The notes under the pieces: generated by a model
What the model was told of the DNA's origin: nothing
Database searches by the model: none
Seen by the model: the letters and a program-made list of their open reading frames with translations, nothing else
Shown here: piece after piece, positions 16,785 through 25,235 of the stretch
How positions within the stretch are numbered: the stretch's first letter is position 1
Layout of the letters: every line of letters starts with the position of its first letter
DNA from: CAZRCZ01 sp964598765
Lineage (GTDB): Bacteria; Sumerlaeota; Sumerlaeia; MVZB01; JAJFLK01
NCBI GenBank assembly: GCA_964598765.1
Contig: CAZRCZ010000010.1
Location: 62,001-126,000, forward strand
Reading direction: 5' to 3'
Length of the DNA: 64,000 nucleotides
Translations under genes and position numbers: made by a program

Positions 16785-16944
16785 ATTGATGTTTCTCCGG
16801 TAACGCGCAATCCGCCGTGTGAATTTTGCTTGGAGGCCACTGCGGAGTCACGCCTTATTTGTCAAGGATCCGCCGACCAAATGGAAGAGCGTCGGAAATG
16901 TCTTGGCTTCACCGCCTGCTTGGAATTAAACTTCCATCAGACCG

Positions 16945-17154
16945 ATGAGAAATCAAACTGGCAGGATTTCAGTGAGACAGTTGAATCAAACTTCAGCCAA
17001 AGGAACGCAGACCGACAAGCCGAATCGAAGCGAAGGATACGCGTCCCAAGAATTTGCCGAGAAATTGCAATTCCATTTCCATCGGGCTAAGCGCAAAGCC
17101 CTTGAAGCCCGACGAAAATCCCAAAGCGCGCTCGCTTCGCGCGAACGCCGATGA
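16945..17154 (+). CDS. Small basic protein before Zeta-like toxin, possible antitoxin
   Basis: A 69-codon frame ending 13 bases before the Zeta-like gene. The second half (SEGYASQEFAEKLQFHFHRA, KRKALEARRKSQSALAS) is helical and basic with regular spacing, whereas the first half is less convincing, so the true start could be later, for example GTG 16972. Its size and place match antitoxin partners of non-plasmid Zeta-like kinases. I do not recognise the family; the call is from context. Confidence 0.4.
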   Translation: MRNQTGRISVRQLNQTSAKGTQTDKPNRSEGYASQEFAEKLQFHFHRAKRKALEARRKSQSALASRERR

Positions 17155-17167
17155 GTAATCCGGCCCG

Positions 17168-17806
17168 ATGCGGCGTCAGGAATTTTGGATTGTCGCGGGG
17201 CCGAACGGCGCGGGAAAAACAACGTTCCTGCAAGTCGAGCCGATCTTCTCGCTCCTTCCAAGCGTCTCGTTCATAAACCCTGACGACATCGCGCTCCAAC
17301 TTCTGAAATCACGCGGGCGGCGCGGGTTCGCCGATGCAACCGGGACGGAGATAGTCGAAGCCTATCGTGGAGCCGCAAATCTCTCTCTGGACGAACTGAC
17401 GCGTAAATTGCGATCCGGAGAAAGCGCGGGCGTCGAAACTGTTTTAAGCAGTGACAAGTATCATCCCGCCGTCGAGTTCGTGTTGTCGCGCGGCGGTTTC
17501 GTCGGATTGATCTACGTGTGGTTGAACTCACCCGAACTTGCTCTTGAGCGCGTCGCGTCACGGGTAGCGGAGGGAGGACACGACGTGCCGCATGATCGCA
17601 TCATCGCCCGATGGGAACGCTCCCTTGTCCAATTGCGATGGTTCGCGGAGCGAGCCTCCAATTTCTGGGTGTTTGACAACTCCGACTCCAATCCTGAAAC
17701 TCCTCCAGAGTTGCTCGCAAACGGGGGCGAGGGACGAGTCTTCTTTCTATCGCCGAATGCGGACTCCAGATTGCAACAGACGCTTTCAAGGTTATCAGCA
17801 TCATGA
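17168..17806 (+). CDS. Zeta-toxin-like P-loop kinase
   Basis: A 212-residue protein with Walker A at residues 11-19 (GPNGAGKTT), followed by FINPDDIALQLL, an Asp-containing segment like the substrate site of Zeta toxins, and the helix GVETVLSSDKYHPAVEFVLS. Then come VGLIYVWLNSPELALERVA and the Arg-rich region VPHDRIIARWERSLVQLRWF, typical of the LID of this kinase group. Zeta toxins phosphorylate UDP-N-acetylglucosamine and so poison cell wall synthesis. This protein belongs to the shorter chromosomal group, whose substrate is often unproven. Its stop overlaps the start of the aldo/keto reductase (ATGA). Confidence 0.8.
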   Translation: MRRQEFWIVAGPNGAGKTTFLQVEPIFSLLPSVSFINPDDIALQLLKSRGRRGFADATGTEIVEAYRGAANLSLDELTRKLRSGESAGVETVLSSDKYHPAVEFVLSRGGFVGLIYVWLNSPELALERVASRVAEGGHDVPHDRIIARWERSLVQLRWFAERASNFWVFDNSDSNPETPPELLANGGEGRVFFLSPNADSRLQQTLSRLSAS

Positions 17807-18984
17807 TTTACCGTCGTTTCGGGAAAACCGAACTTCAAATGCCCGTCTTCTCCTGCGGCGGGATGCGTTATCAGCACAAGTGGCAGGACGTTGAGCCGAA
17901 GGACATTCCCGACGCGAATCAGGACAATCTGGAGGGAACGATCCGGCGCGCGGTCGAAGTCGGGATCAACCACATCGAAACGGCGCGGGGATATGGAACG
18001 TCGGAAATGCAACTGGGGCGGATTCTGCCGACGCTCCCGCGCGAAAAAATCATCGTCCAGACCAAGGTTTCTCCCTTCGCCGAGTCGGAAAAATTCCTCA
18101 AGTCATTTGATCGCTCAATGGCCTATTTGAAATTGGATTACGTTGATCTGCTGGGGATTCACGGGATCAACAACGCGGAATTGCTCGATTGGACGATTCG
18201 CAGGGGGGGATGCCTCGAAGCGGCGCAAAAAATCAAATCCGAGGGACGCGCGCGGCACATCGGCTTTTCCACCCACGGCGCGACCGACGTGATCGTGAAG
18301 GCCATCGAGACCGACGCTTTCGAATACGTCAATCTCCATTGGTATTACATTTATCAATTCAATTGGCCCGCCGTTCTCGCCGCGACCGAGCGCGACATGG
18401 GGGTTTTCATCATCAGCCCCTCGGACAAAGGAGGGATGCTCTACAAACCGCCGCAAAAGCTGGTGGACCTCTGCGCGCCGCTCAGCCCGATGGTGTTCAA
18501 TGATTTGTTTTGTCTGAGTCATCCGCAGGTTCACACCTTGAGCGTCGGCGCGTCGCGCCCGACCGATTTCGACGAGCATTTGAAATCGCTTCCGCTTCTG
18601 GAAAAAGCAGAGGCGACGATCCGCCCGATCATCGAGCGGCTGGAAAAAACAATGATCGAGGCGGTCGGAGAAGAATGGTTCCGCACTTGGCACGTCGGAC
18701 TTCCCAAACCCGAAGAATCTCCGGGGACGATGAACATCCCGATCATGCTTTGGCTCCGCAATCTCGCTTTGGCCTACGACATGATTGACTACGGCAAAAT
18801 GCGCTACAACCTGCTCGGCAACGGGGGGCATTGGTTCCCCGGGTTGAACGCGGCGAAGGCCGGGGATTTCGATCTGCGCGCCTGCCTCGCCCAAAGTCCC
18901 CACGCCGAAAAAATTCCGCGAATGCTGACCGAAGCGCATCAATTTCTGGGAGGCGAGGCGGTCAAGAGGCTTTCGACTTCATGA
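17803..18984 (+). CDS. Aldo/keto reductase
   Basis: A 393-residue protein whose first 250 residues are the aldo/keto reductase barrel: RRFGKTELQMPVFSCGGMRY, GINHIETARGYGTSEMQLG (catalytic Asp replaced by Glu and Tyr retained in this group), VDLLGIHGIN, GRARHIGFSTHG and GVFIISPSDKGGML. A helical C-terminal region of about 140 residues follows, with WLRNLALAYDMIDYGKMRYN and GHWFPGL. In relatives this part often holds a 4Fe-4S cluster, but the CxxCxxC motif is missing here. Such enzymes reduce aldehydes or sugars with NAD(P)H. It overlaps the Zeta-like gene by four bases, which is probably chance or co-transcription. Confidence 0.9.
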   Translation: MIYRRFGKTELQMPVFSCGGMRYQHKWQDVEPKDIPDANQDNLEGTIRRAVEVGINHIETARGYGTSEMQLGRILPTLPREKIIVQTKVSPFAESEKFLKSFDRSMAYLKLDYVDLLGIHGINNAELLDWTIRRGGCLEAAQKIKSEGRARHIGFSTHGATDVIVKAIETDAFEYVNLHWYYIYQFNWPAVLAATERDMGVFIISPSDKGGMLYKPPQKLVDLCAPLSPMVFNDLFCLSHPQVHTLSVGASRPTDFDEHLKSLPLLEKAEATIRPIIERLEKTMIEAVGEEWFRTWHVGLPKPEESPGTMNIPIMLWLRNLALAYDMIDYGKMRYNLLGNGGHWFPGLNAAKAGDFDLRACLAQSPHAEKIPRMLTEAHQFLGGEAVKRLSTS

Positions 18985-18986
18985 AG

Positions 18987-19063
18987 AATCACCACGGAGA
19001 CACAGAGAAGTTGCAGACAAGGTTTTTTCTTCTCGCAAACTTCTCTGTGTCTCTGTGGTGATT
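18987..19063. repeat. Long hairpin of the CACCACGGAGACACAGAGAA family
   Basis: The 26-base arm at 18987-19012 (AATCACCACGGAGACACAGA, then GAAGTT) is mirrored at 19038-19063 with a single G-T difference, separated by a 25-base loop containing TTTTTTCTT. It starts right after the aldo/keto reductase stop and may also act as a transcription terminator in RNA. Related hairpins occur at 21410, 27961, 30941, 34570, 48805 and 52142. Confidence 0.85.
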
Positions 19064-19097
19064 GAAATGCATTGAAACTGCAATTGAGGAAATTCTC

Positions 19098-21407
19098 ATG
19101 TTGATCAGGCTCGTCGGCTTACTCCTATTAGCATCTTCTGATTTGCCCACGGGCCCCGCGCCGGAGCCGGTTCCCCTTCCTCATTTTCCCGACCGGTTTC
19201 ATGCCTTTGTCTGGCGGAATTGGCAGTTGGTTCCCGCCGAGCGGATGGCGAAGGTGGTCGGAGCGAAGAAGGGGGATATTTTGCGCGTCGGCAAAGCGAT
19301 GGGGTTGAATGGACCGCCGCCGATTTCCGAAGACCAACGGCGCCGATCCTACATCTCCATCATCCGGCGCAACTGGCATCTTCTTCCGTATGACCAGCTG
19401 ATCGAGTTGCTCGGCTGGACGCCGGAGCGGATGGATTACACTCTGCGCGAGGATGATTTTCTCTACATCAAATTGGGACGGCTCAAGCCGAAATGCGAGC
19501 CGCTGAAATTCGCGGAGCCGGATGAGAAAGCGAAGGCGCGAGAGCAAGAAATGGCGCGGATTTTGAAGGAGGAATTTGGCGGATTCGCTCAAGTATTGGG
19601 CCATCTTCAGGAACCGCTCTTCGGTTTTATTCCGGCGCTTTCGGAGAAAATACCCGAAAACTTCCGCGCGTCAAACGAATCGAAATCCGCTGCTTCCAGT
19701 CTTTCCCCCCGTTTCTGTTATTCCTATTTTGCCCTCTACGGCGATCCGTTGATGGATCAGGAAACCGATCCTTTTCCCGACGGGTATTTACAACGTCTCG
19801 CGCAATCGGGCGTGGACGGCGTCTGGCTTCAGGGGGTCCTATACAAATTGGCTCCGTTTCCGTGGGACGCAAAGCTGAGCGAGCATTACGAGACGAGATT
19901 GAAAAATTTGAAATCGCTCGTCGAACGGGCAAAGAAAAACGGCATCGGCGTTTATCTTTACCTCAACGAGCCGCGCGCCATGCCGCTCCGGTTTTTCGAT
20001 TCCCGTCCGAATTTGAAGGGAGTGACCGAGGGCGAGGACGCGACGCTCTGCACGAGCGCGCCGGAGGTTCAGCAATATGTCGCCGATGCCGTTGCCTCGA
20101 TCTGTCGCGCCGCTCCCGATCTTGCGGGAATTTTCACGATCACCGCGTCGGAAAATCTGACCAACTGCTGGTCGCACGGCGCGGGGAAAAATTGCCCGCG
20201 ATGTTCCAAACGCTCCCCCGCCGAAGTGATCGCCGAGGTCAATTCGCTGATTGAAAAGGGGATTCAACAAGCGGGAGCGAAGACCCAACTCATCGCTTGG
20301 GATTGGGGTTGGAACGACGACTGGGCGGATTCGGCGATCCGGTTTCTGCCGAAGGAATCCGCGCTGATGAGCGTCAGCGAGTGGAGCATTCCGATCCAAC
20401 GCGGCGGGATCAAAAGCGCGATCGGCGAATACTCCATTTCCGAAATCGGTCCCGGTCCGCGGGCCAAACGCCACTGGCGAATCGCCCGCGAACGCGGGCT
20501 GAAAACCATCGCCAAGATTCAGGCCAACAACACTTGGGAACTCGCCGCCGTGCCGCATATTCCGGCGGTCGCCAACGTCGCGCAACACGCCGCCAACCTG
20601 CGCGCGGAAAAGGTGGACGGTCTCATGCTCGGCTGGACGCTCGGCGGCTGTCCTTCGCCCAACCTCGAAGTCGTCGCGGAAATCGGAAACGGGAACGCGA
20701 CGCCCGACGAGGCGATGATGAAAGTGGCGGAGCGGCGATTCGGTCCGACGGTCGCCCCGCTTATGGTCCAAGTTTGGAAGGACTTCAGCGCCGCGTTCGC
20801 CGAATTTCCCTACGACGGCGCGGTGCTCTACAATGGTCCCCAGCAATACGGCCCGGCCAATCTCCTCTGGGAAAAACCGACTGGCTACAAATCAACAATG
20901 ACCGGATTTCCCTACGATGATTTGGATGGTTGGCGGGGCGTTTACCCTTCCGAAATTCTCGTCGCGCAATTTGAGAAGGTTGCCGCGGGGTTCGAGAAGA
21001 CTCTGCGGACCTTCAATGCCCGACTTCAATCTTCGGGCGTTTCCCTCGAACCGCGTTACATGGACAATCTGGCTCAGGAATTGACCTTTGCTTCGGCGTT
21101 GACGCTCCATTACCGAAGCTCCGCGTGGCAGGGACGATTCATCCTCGCGCGACGGTCGCTGGCATCGGCTCAAAATGGGGATCAGGCCAAATCCGCCATT
21201 GAGAATCTGGAAACGGCGCTCCGCAATGAGATCATCCAAGCGGCCGGGCTTCGCAAACTGCAATCGTCCGATTCCCGTCTTGGCTTTGAGGCGACAAACC
21301 ATTATTTTTACGTGCCGAACGATCTGGCCGAAAAGGTCCTGAATTGCAGAGATCTTTTGGATCGTTGGATTCCGGAGCAGAAAAGGAAATTTGGAATAAA
21401 GGAATAA
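19098..21407 (+). CDS. Secreted glycoside-hydrolase-like TIM-barrel protein
   Basis: A protein of 769 residues. ATG 19098 is chosen because GAGGAA precedes it by seven bases and a signal peptide follows (LIRLVGLLLLASS). Residues about 35-135 hold two helix-turn-helix-like units (FVWRNWQLVPAERMAKVVGA and IIRRNWHLLPYDQLIELLGW). Residues about 190-560 form a barrel with GVDGVWLQGVLYKLAPFPWD, GIGVYLYLNEPRAMPL, GIFTITASENLTNCWSH with a C-x-x-C pair (KNCPRCSKR), and TQLIAWDWGWNDDW. These recall GH20-like and related uncharacterised hydrolases. No catalytic pair can be assigned with certainty. It is followed by a GH31 gene, so a role in glycan breakdown is likely. Confidence 0.7.
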   Translation: MLIRLVGLLLLASSDLPTGPAPEPVPLPHFPDRFHAFVWRNWQLVPAERMAKVVGAKKGDILRVGKAMGLNGPPPISEDQRRRSYISIIRRNWHLLPYDQLIELLGWTPERMDYTLREDDFLYIKLGRLKPKCEPLKFAEPDEKAKAREQEMARILKEEFGGFAQVLGHLQEPLFGFIPALSEKIPENFRASNESKSAASSLSPRFCYSYFALYGDPLMDQETDPFPDGYLQRLAQSGVDGVWLQGVLYKLAPFPWDAKLSEHYETRLKNLKSLVERAKKNGIGVYLYLNEPRAMPLRFFDSRPNLKGVTEGEDATLCTSAPEVQQYVADAVASICRAAPDLAGIFTITASENLTNCWSHGAGKNCPRCSKRSPAEVIAEVNSLIEKGIQQAGAKTQLIAWDWGWNDDWADSAIRFLPKESALMSVSEWSIPIQRGGIKSAIGEYSISEIGPGPRAKRHWRIARERGLKTIAKIQANNTWELAAVPHIPAVANVAQHAANLRAEKVDGLMLGWTLGGCPSPNLEVVAEIGNGNATPDEAMMKVAERRFGPTVAPLMVQVWKDFSAAFAEFPYDGAVLYNGPQQYGPANLLWEKPTGYKSTMTGFPYDDLDGWRGVYPSEILVAQFEKVAAGFEKTLRTFNARLQSSGVSLEPRYMDNLAQELTFASALTLHYRSSAWQGRFILARRSLASAQNGDQAKSAIENLETALRNEIIQAAGLRKLQSSDSRLGFEATNHYFYVPNDLAEKVLNCRDLLDRWIPEQKRKFGIKE

Positions 21408-21409
21408 GA

Positions 21410-21484
21410 TTCACCACGGAGGCGCAGAGAAGTAGCAGACGCGCGTTCTCATTCACGCGAACCTCTCTGTGTCTCTGTGGTGAA
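21410..21484. repeat. Hairpin of the CACCACGGAGACACAGAGAA family
   Basis: Arm TTCACCACGGAGGCGCAGAG (21410-21429) pairs with CTCTCTGTGTCTCTGTGGTG region 21463-21484, with a few mismatches and a loop of about 30 bases. It lies directly after the upstream stop codon and 18 bases before the GH31 ATG, and is a relative of the hairpin at 18987. Confidence 0.8.
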
Positions 21485-21502
21485 ACATAGGAGACAAATT
21501 AA

Positions 21503-23281
21503 ATGAACGTTTTGCGAATCAACAAAGCTCATCGAATCTTTTTGTTCCTGGCGCTGGGAATCGTCATCGTCGGATTGCCGCATGGCGGCGCGTCCGCCGA
21601 ATCATCCTCCTCCCTCCGCGTTCCGATCACGCCCCCGTGGGCGCTGGAATGTTGGGTCTGGGAGGACGATCACCACACCGCCGATTATGTCCGCGAGTTG
21701 CTCGGCGGCTACCGCGAGCACGACATTCCCGCGCGCGCGATCATCATAGACAGCCAATGGACCACCCGATATAACGACTTCATCGTGGATGAAAGTCTTT
21801 ATCCGAAACCCGCCGAGTTCTTCAAGGAATTGAAGGACCAAGGTTACCGCATCGTTCTTTGGATGACTCCGAACGTGAACAGCAAGAGCGACGACACGAA
21901 AATCAAGAACTCGAAGGATTGGTTCGAAGAGGCGAAAGGGAAAGGATATTTGGCCGGAGGCGGCTATTCGCAGAAGTGGTGGAAGGGAGAGGGAGGATAC
22001 ATTGATTACTCCAGTCCGGTGGCAATGAAATGGTGGCGCGGTCTCCAGCAAAACGTTTTCGCTTGGGGCATTGACGGATTCAAGCTCGACGACACCGCGC
22101 TTTACTTCAATTCCCCCATCGGCGCGATGGTCGGGAGACACGGAATGCCGCCGAGCGATCAGAGAACCGGACAAGGTTGGATGACGACCCGCGAATACAT
22201 GGACCATTATTACCGCGACGAATATCAACACGGCCTCACGCAAAACAAGGAATTCATCACGCTGGCGCGGTCCATTGACGGACGGGTTCATCCCGAAGGC
22301 TTCGCGCCACTGGACGCCGCGCCGGTGACGTGGGTCGGCGACCAAAATCACGCATGGGCCGCCAAGGACGAGGGAATCGAGGAGGCGTTGAATTACATTC
22401 TCGCCGCCGCGAAGTCTGGCTATTGCGTCATCGGTTCGGACGTCGCGGGGTATCACGGGCATGAGCCGATCCCACCGCACGTCTATATTCGCTGGGCGCA
22501 ATTCTCGACCTTTTGCGGATTGTTTCTGAACGGCGGCCACGGCGAGCGGATGCTCTGGAAGCGGACGCCGGAAGAGTTTGAACTGATCCGCCGGGCCGCT
22601 TGGCTTCACAACGAGCTTGTGCCTTATATGTTCACCCATGTTGTGGATTGTCACAACGGCGGCAAGCCGCTGATGCGACCGCTCGGCCAATCGGCCAAGG
22701 ACGGGTTTGTGGATCGCAATTATCTCTATATGTTCGGCGACGATTTTTTCATCGCGCCGATTCACGAAGACAAAACGAATTGGACGGTAAAATTGCCGGA
22801 AGGGAAATGGCGTTATTTTTACGACGACAAAAAGTTGCTCGTGGGTCCCGCCGATTTGCAGAGCGACTTTCCGCTCGATCAATATCCGATCTACATCCGC
22901 GACGGCGCGATTATTCCGATGAACGTCAGCCGCCCCTACACCGGTTTGGGGGACAAGGATTCGGAGGGATTCGCGACTTGGAACATTTATCCCGCGCAGG
23001 GAAGTCACGGCTTTACGGTCCACAATCCCGACCGCTCGGGCGACACGACTCTGACGACGGAAATGCGAGAGGGACAGAAAGAGTTGCAAATCGCGCTCAC
23101 AGGCGAACACAAGCCGCACATCTTGCGCGTCTTCGCCGAATCGCATCCCGTCACGGTCTCGCTTGATGGCAAGCCGCTCAACGAGGGACCCGATTGGCGA
23201 TACGACATTCCGAGCGCGAGACTTTGGATCAAGACCAAGGATTACGCCAAGGGTCAATACTCCATCGGTTTTGCGAAGTGA
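21503..23281 (+). CDS. Secreted glycoside hydrolase family 31 protein
   Basis: A 592-residue protein with a signal peptide (residues 1-32, ending in GGASA). Family 31 features: CWVWEDDHH, DIPARAIIIDSQW, GYRIVLWMTPNV, the nucleophile strand WGIDGFKLDD (Asp196 as the likely nucleophile), VIGSDVAGYHG, ARWAQFSTFCG-like YIRWAQFSTFCGLF and the C-terminal GDDFFIAPIHED followed by LPEGKWRYFYD. GH31 enzymes are alpha-glucosidases, alpha-xylosidases or sulfoquinovosidases. At 592 residues it lacks the usual N-terminal beta domain, so it is a short form. It is downstream of another hydrolase-like gene. Confidence 0.92.
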   Translation: MNVLRINKAHRIFLFLALGIVIVGLPHGGASAESSSSLRVPITPPWALECWVWEDDHHTADYVRELLGGYREHDIPARAIIIDSQWTTRYNDFIVDESLYPKPAEFFKELKDQGYRIVLWMTPNVNSKSDDTKIKNSKDWFEEAKGKGYLAGGGYSQKWWKGEGGYIDYSSPVAMKWWRGLQQNVFAWGIDGFKLDDTALYFNSPIGAMVGRHGMPPSDQRTGQGWMTTREYMDHYYRDEYQHGLTQNKEFITLARSIDGRVHPEGFAPLDAAPVTWVGDQNHAWAAKDEGIEEALNYILAAAKSGYCVIGSDVAGYHGHEPIPPHVYIRWAQFSTFCGLFLNGGHGERMLWKRTPEEFELIRRAAWLHNELVPYMFTHVVDCHNGGKPLMRPLGQSAKDGFVDRNYLYMFGDDFFIAPIHEDKTNWTVKLPEGKWRYFYDDKKLLVGPADLQSDFPLDQYPIYIRDGAIIPMNVSRPYTGLGDKDSEGFATWNIYPAQGSHGFTVHNPDRSGDTTLTTEMREGQKELQIALTGEHKPHILRVFAESHPVTVSLDGKPLNEGPDWRYDIPSARLWIKTKDYAKGQYSIGFAK

Positions 23282-23313
23282 GGAAACGCGCGCGAGTTGA
23301 ATCGGAAGTCACG

Positions 23314-25215
23314 ATGACCAAACCGGAACGAACGATTGCGCGAACCGTCCTTGAGCGGTTCGAGGAACAAGCCCGGCTGAAACCCGATGACCTCGCGGTG
23401 CAGTCCGGAGAACGGCGAGTCACCTACGACGAATTAAACCGAACGGCTAACCGGATTACGAACGCCCTTCTTCGCAAACGGGGCGCGCAGGCCGGCGCGG
23501 TGTCCATTCTCATGGAAAAGAACGTGGAGTCCATCGCCGCGATACTGGGCGTTTTGAAATCAGGCAGAATGTATATTCCGCTGGAGCCTTCCGATCCCCC
23601 CGCCAGGATCGCCGAACTCCTGCGGGATTTTCCGCGCGGTCCCATTTTGACCGACACCGCTCATTCCGATTTGGCGGAGCGAGTGGCCGGATCGGATGGG
23701 GAATGGATCAGCGTCGAGACATTGTCCTCCGATCTTTCCGACGGAAATCCTTCGATTTCCGTTTCGCCCGAATCGTCGGCGTGCGTTTTTTTCACTTCCG
23801 GCTCGACGGGGCGTCCCAAAGGGATGATTCACAGTCATCGCAATCTTTTTGAGATCATCGCCCGGCTTGATCGCGCCTGCGGCATCCTCGCCTCGGATCG
23901 CCTTTCCCAAATCCCCCGTCCGGGAGTGATCGGTTCGGCGATTGACAGTTTTTGCGCCCTGCTCAACGGGGCTTCGCTCCATCTCTACGACGCGCGAAAA
24001 CAATCGGCGACGGAAATGGCTCAGGCCGTCATCCGCGACCGGATTACGTTTTATCATTCCGTCGTGACAATTTTCCGCAACTTGACGGCCACCCTGAGAG
24101 ACGGCGAAATTTTTTCCGACATGCGGATTCTTCGCCTGAGCGGCGAATCATTGCTCAAACGCGACATTGAGATGGCTCGGCGGCATCTCCCCCCCGACTG
24201 CGTCATCCTTGTCGGCTATGGCATGACCGAGACGGCCAACATCGCCTTTTTCCGAGTTGACGAGCGAACCAGACTTCCCGAGGGACGCGTTCCCGCCGGG
24301 TATCCGCTGGAGGGAGTCGAAATCATCGTGGAGGATGAAGGAGGAAAGGCCTTGCCCTCCAAAGGGATCGGTGAAATCGTGATCAAGACCCGCGAACTTG
24401 CGGAGGTTGGCAACACTGGGAGTACCTCGACTCGGATACGATCCGCGAACGCCGACCCGAACGCTTTCAAGATTCATCGAACCGGCGATTTGGGTTTTTT
24501 GAGAGAGGACGGATGCTTGGAAGTTCGCGGGCGCAAAGATTTCTTAATCAAGTTTCGCGGGATGCGAATTGATCCTTCCGAAGTTGAATTTGTTCTGCTC
24601 GATCACCCGGCAATCCGCGAGGCGGTGCTTGTTCTGCGTTCATTCGGACCGGAAGACGACCGTCTCGTGGCATATCTTACTCTGCGATCCGCCGTCGCGC
24701 CGACGGTTTCGGAATTGCGCAAGAATGTTTCCGAGCGCCTGCCGCCGCACATGATTCCGTCCGTGTTCGTGATTCTTGAACGGTTTCCGCTCACTCACAA
24801 TTCCAAGATTGACCGCGGCGCGCTTCCGTCCCCCGGTGCGACGAGGCCCGCTTTGGACAATCCCTATGTGGCTCCGCGCAATGCGATGGAGGAGATTCTG
24901 GCGGGGATTTGGATCGAAGTTTTGAAGTTGGATCGCATCGGCGTGGAGGACCATTTCCTCGAATTGGGGGGAAATTCACTGCTGGCCGCGCAAATTATCT
25001 CGCGGATCAACGCGCGATTGACGGGCGATTTTTCGATCCGATCCTTTTTCGAGTCTCCGACGATCGCCCGACTGGCATTGGTCAACCAAGACGAACTTTC
25101 GCAAAAAGGTCCAGACGGAGCCCTCGACCGCCTCCTGACGGAAATCGAAAGCTTGAGCGACGATCAGGTTCGCGCGCTTCTGAATCCAACCGATCCTCAG
25201 GCGCGTTCCGTTTGA
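23314..25215 (+). CDS. NRPS-like adenylation plus carrier protein didomain
   Basis: A protein of 633 residues from ATG 23314 (GGAAG is about five bases upstream); the frame also extends 40 codons into the GH31 gene. Residues about 10-520 are an adenylation domain with core motifs FFTSGSTGRPKGMIHSH (A3), GYGMTETAN (A5), HRTGDLGFLREDG (A7), GRKDFLIKFRGMRIDPSEVE (A8) and NSKIDRGALP (A10, catalytic Lys). Residues about 535-605 are a carrier domain with LGGNSLLA (phosphopantetheine Ser). There is no condensation, reductase or thioesterase domain. Such stand-alone proteins activate and tether one amino or carboxylic acid for a separate enzyme. The usual substrate code residues cannot be assigned reliably by eye. 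Confidence 0.9.
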   Translation: MTKPERTIARTVLERFEEQARLKPDDLAVQSGERRVTYDELNRTANRITNALLRKRGAQAGAVSILMEKNVESIAAILGVLKSGRMYIPLEPSDPPARIAELLRDFPRGPILTDTAHSDLAERVAGSDGEWISVETLSSDLSDGNPSISVSPESSACVFFTSGSTGRPKGMIHSHRNLFEIIARLDRACGILASDRLSQIPRPGVIGSAIDSFCALLNGASLHLYDARKQSATEMAQAVIRDRITFYHSVVTIFRNLTATLRDGEIFSDMRILRLSGESLLKRDIEMARRHLPPDCVILVGYGMTETANIAFFRVDERTRLPEGRVPAGYPLEGVEIIVEDEGGKALPSKGIGEIVIKTRELAEVGNTGSTSTRIRSANADPNAFKIHRTGDLGFLREDGCLEVRGRKDFLIKFRGMRIDPSEVEFVLLDHPAIREAVLVLRSFGPEDDRLVAYLTLRSAVAPTVSELRKNVSERLPPHMIPSVFVILERFPLTHNSKIDRGALPSPGATRPALDNPYVAPRNAMEEILAGIWIEVLKLDRIGVEDHFLELGGNSLLAAQIISRINARLTGDFSIRSFFESPTIARLALVNQDELSQKGPDGALDRLLTEIESLSDDQVRALLNPTDPQARSV

Positions 25216-25235
25216 ACGTGCCGAACGAAACGAAT

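Noticed and set aside
15468..17090. A 540-codon plus-strand open frame opposite the substrate-binding protein
   Set aside because: It is antisense to the strongly supported SBP gene, has very high Arg/Gly/Asp content from high-GC wobble, and crosses the SBP start and repeat DNA. No domain words are present.
21602..23257. A 551-codon minus-strand frame opposite the GH31 gene
   Set aside because: Shadow of the GH31 frame; no motif and no start signal.
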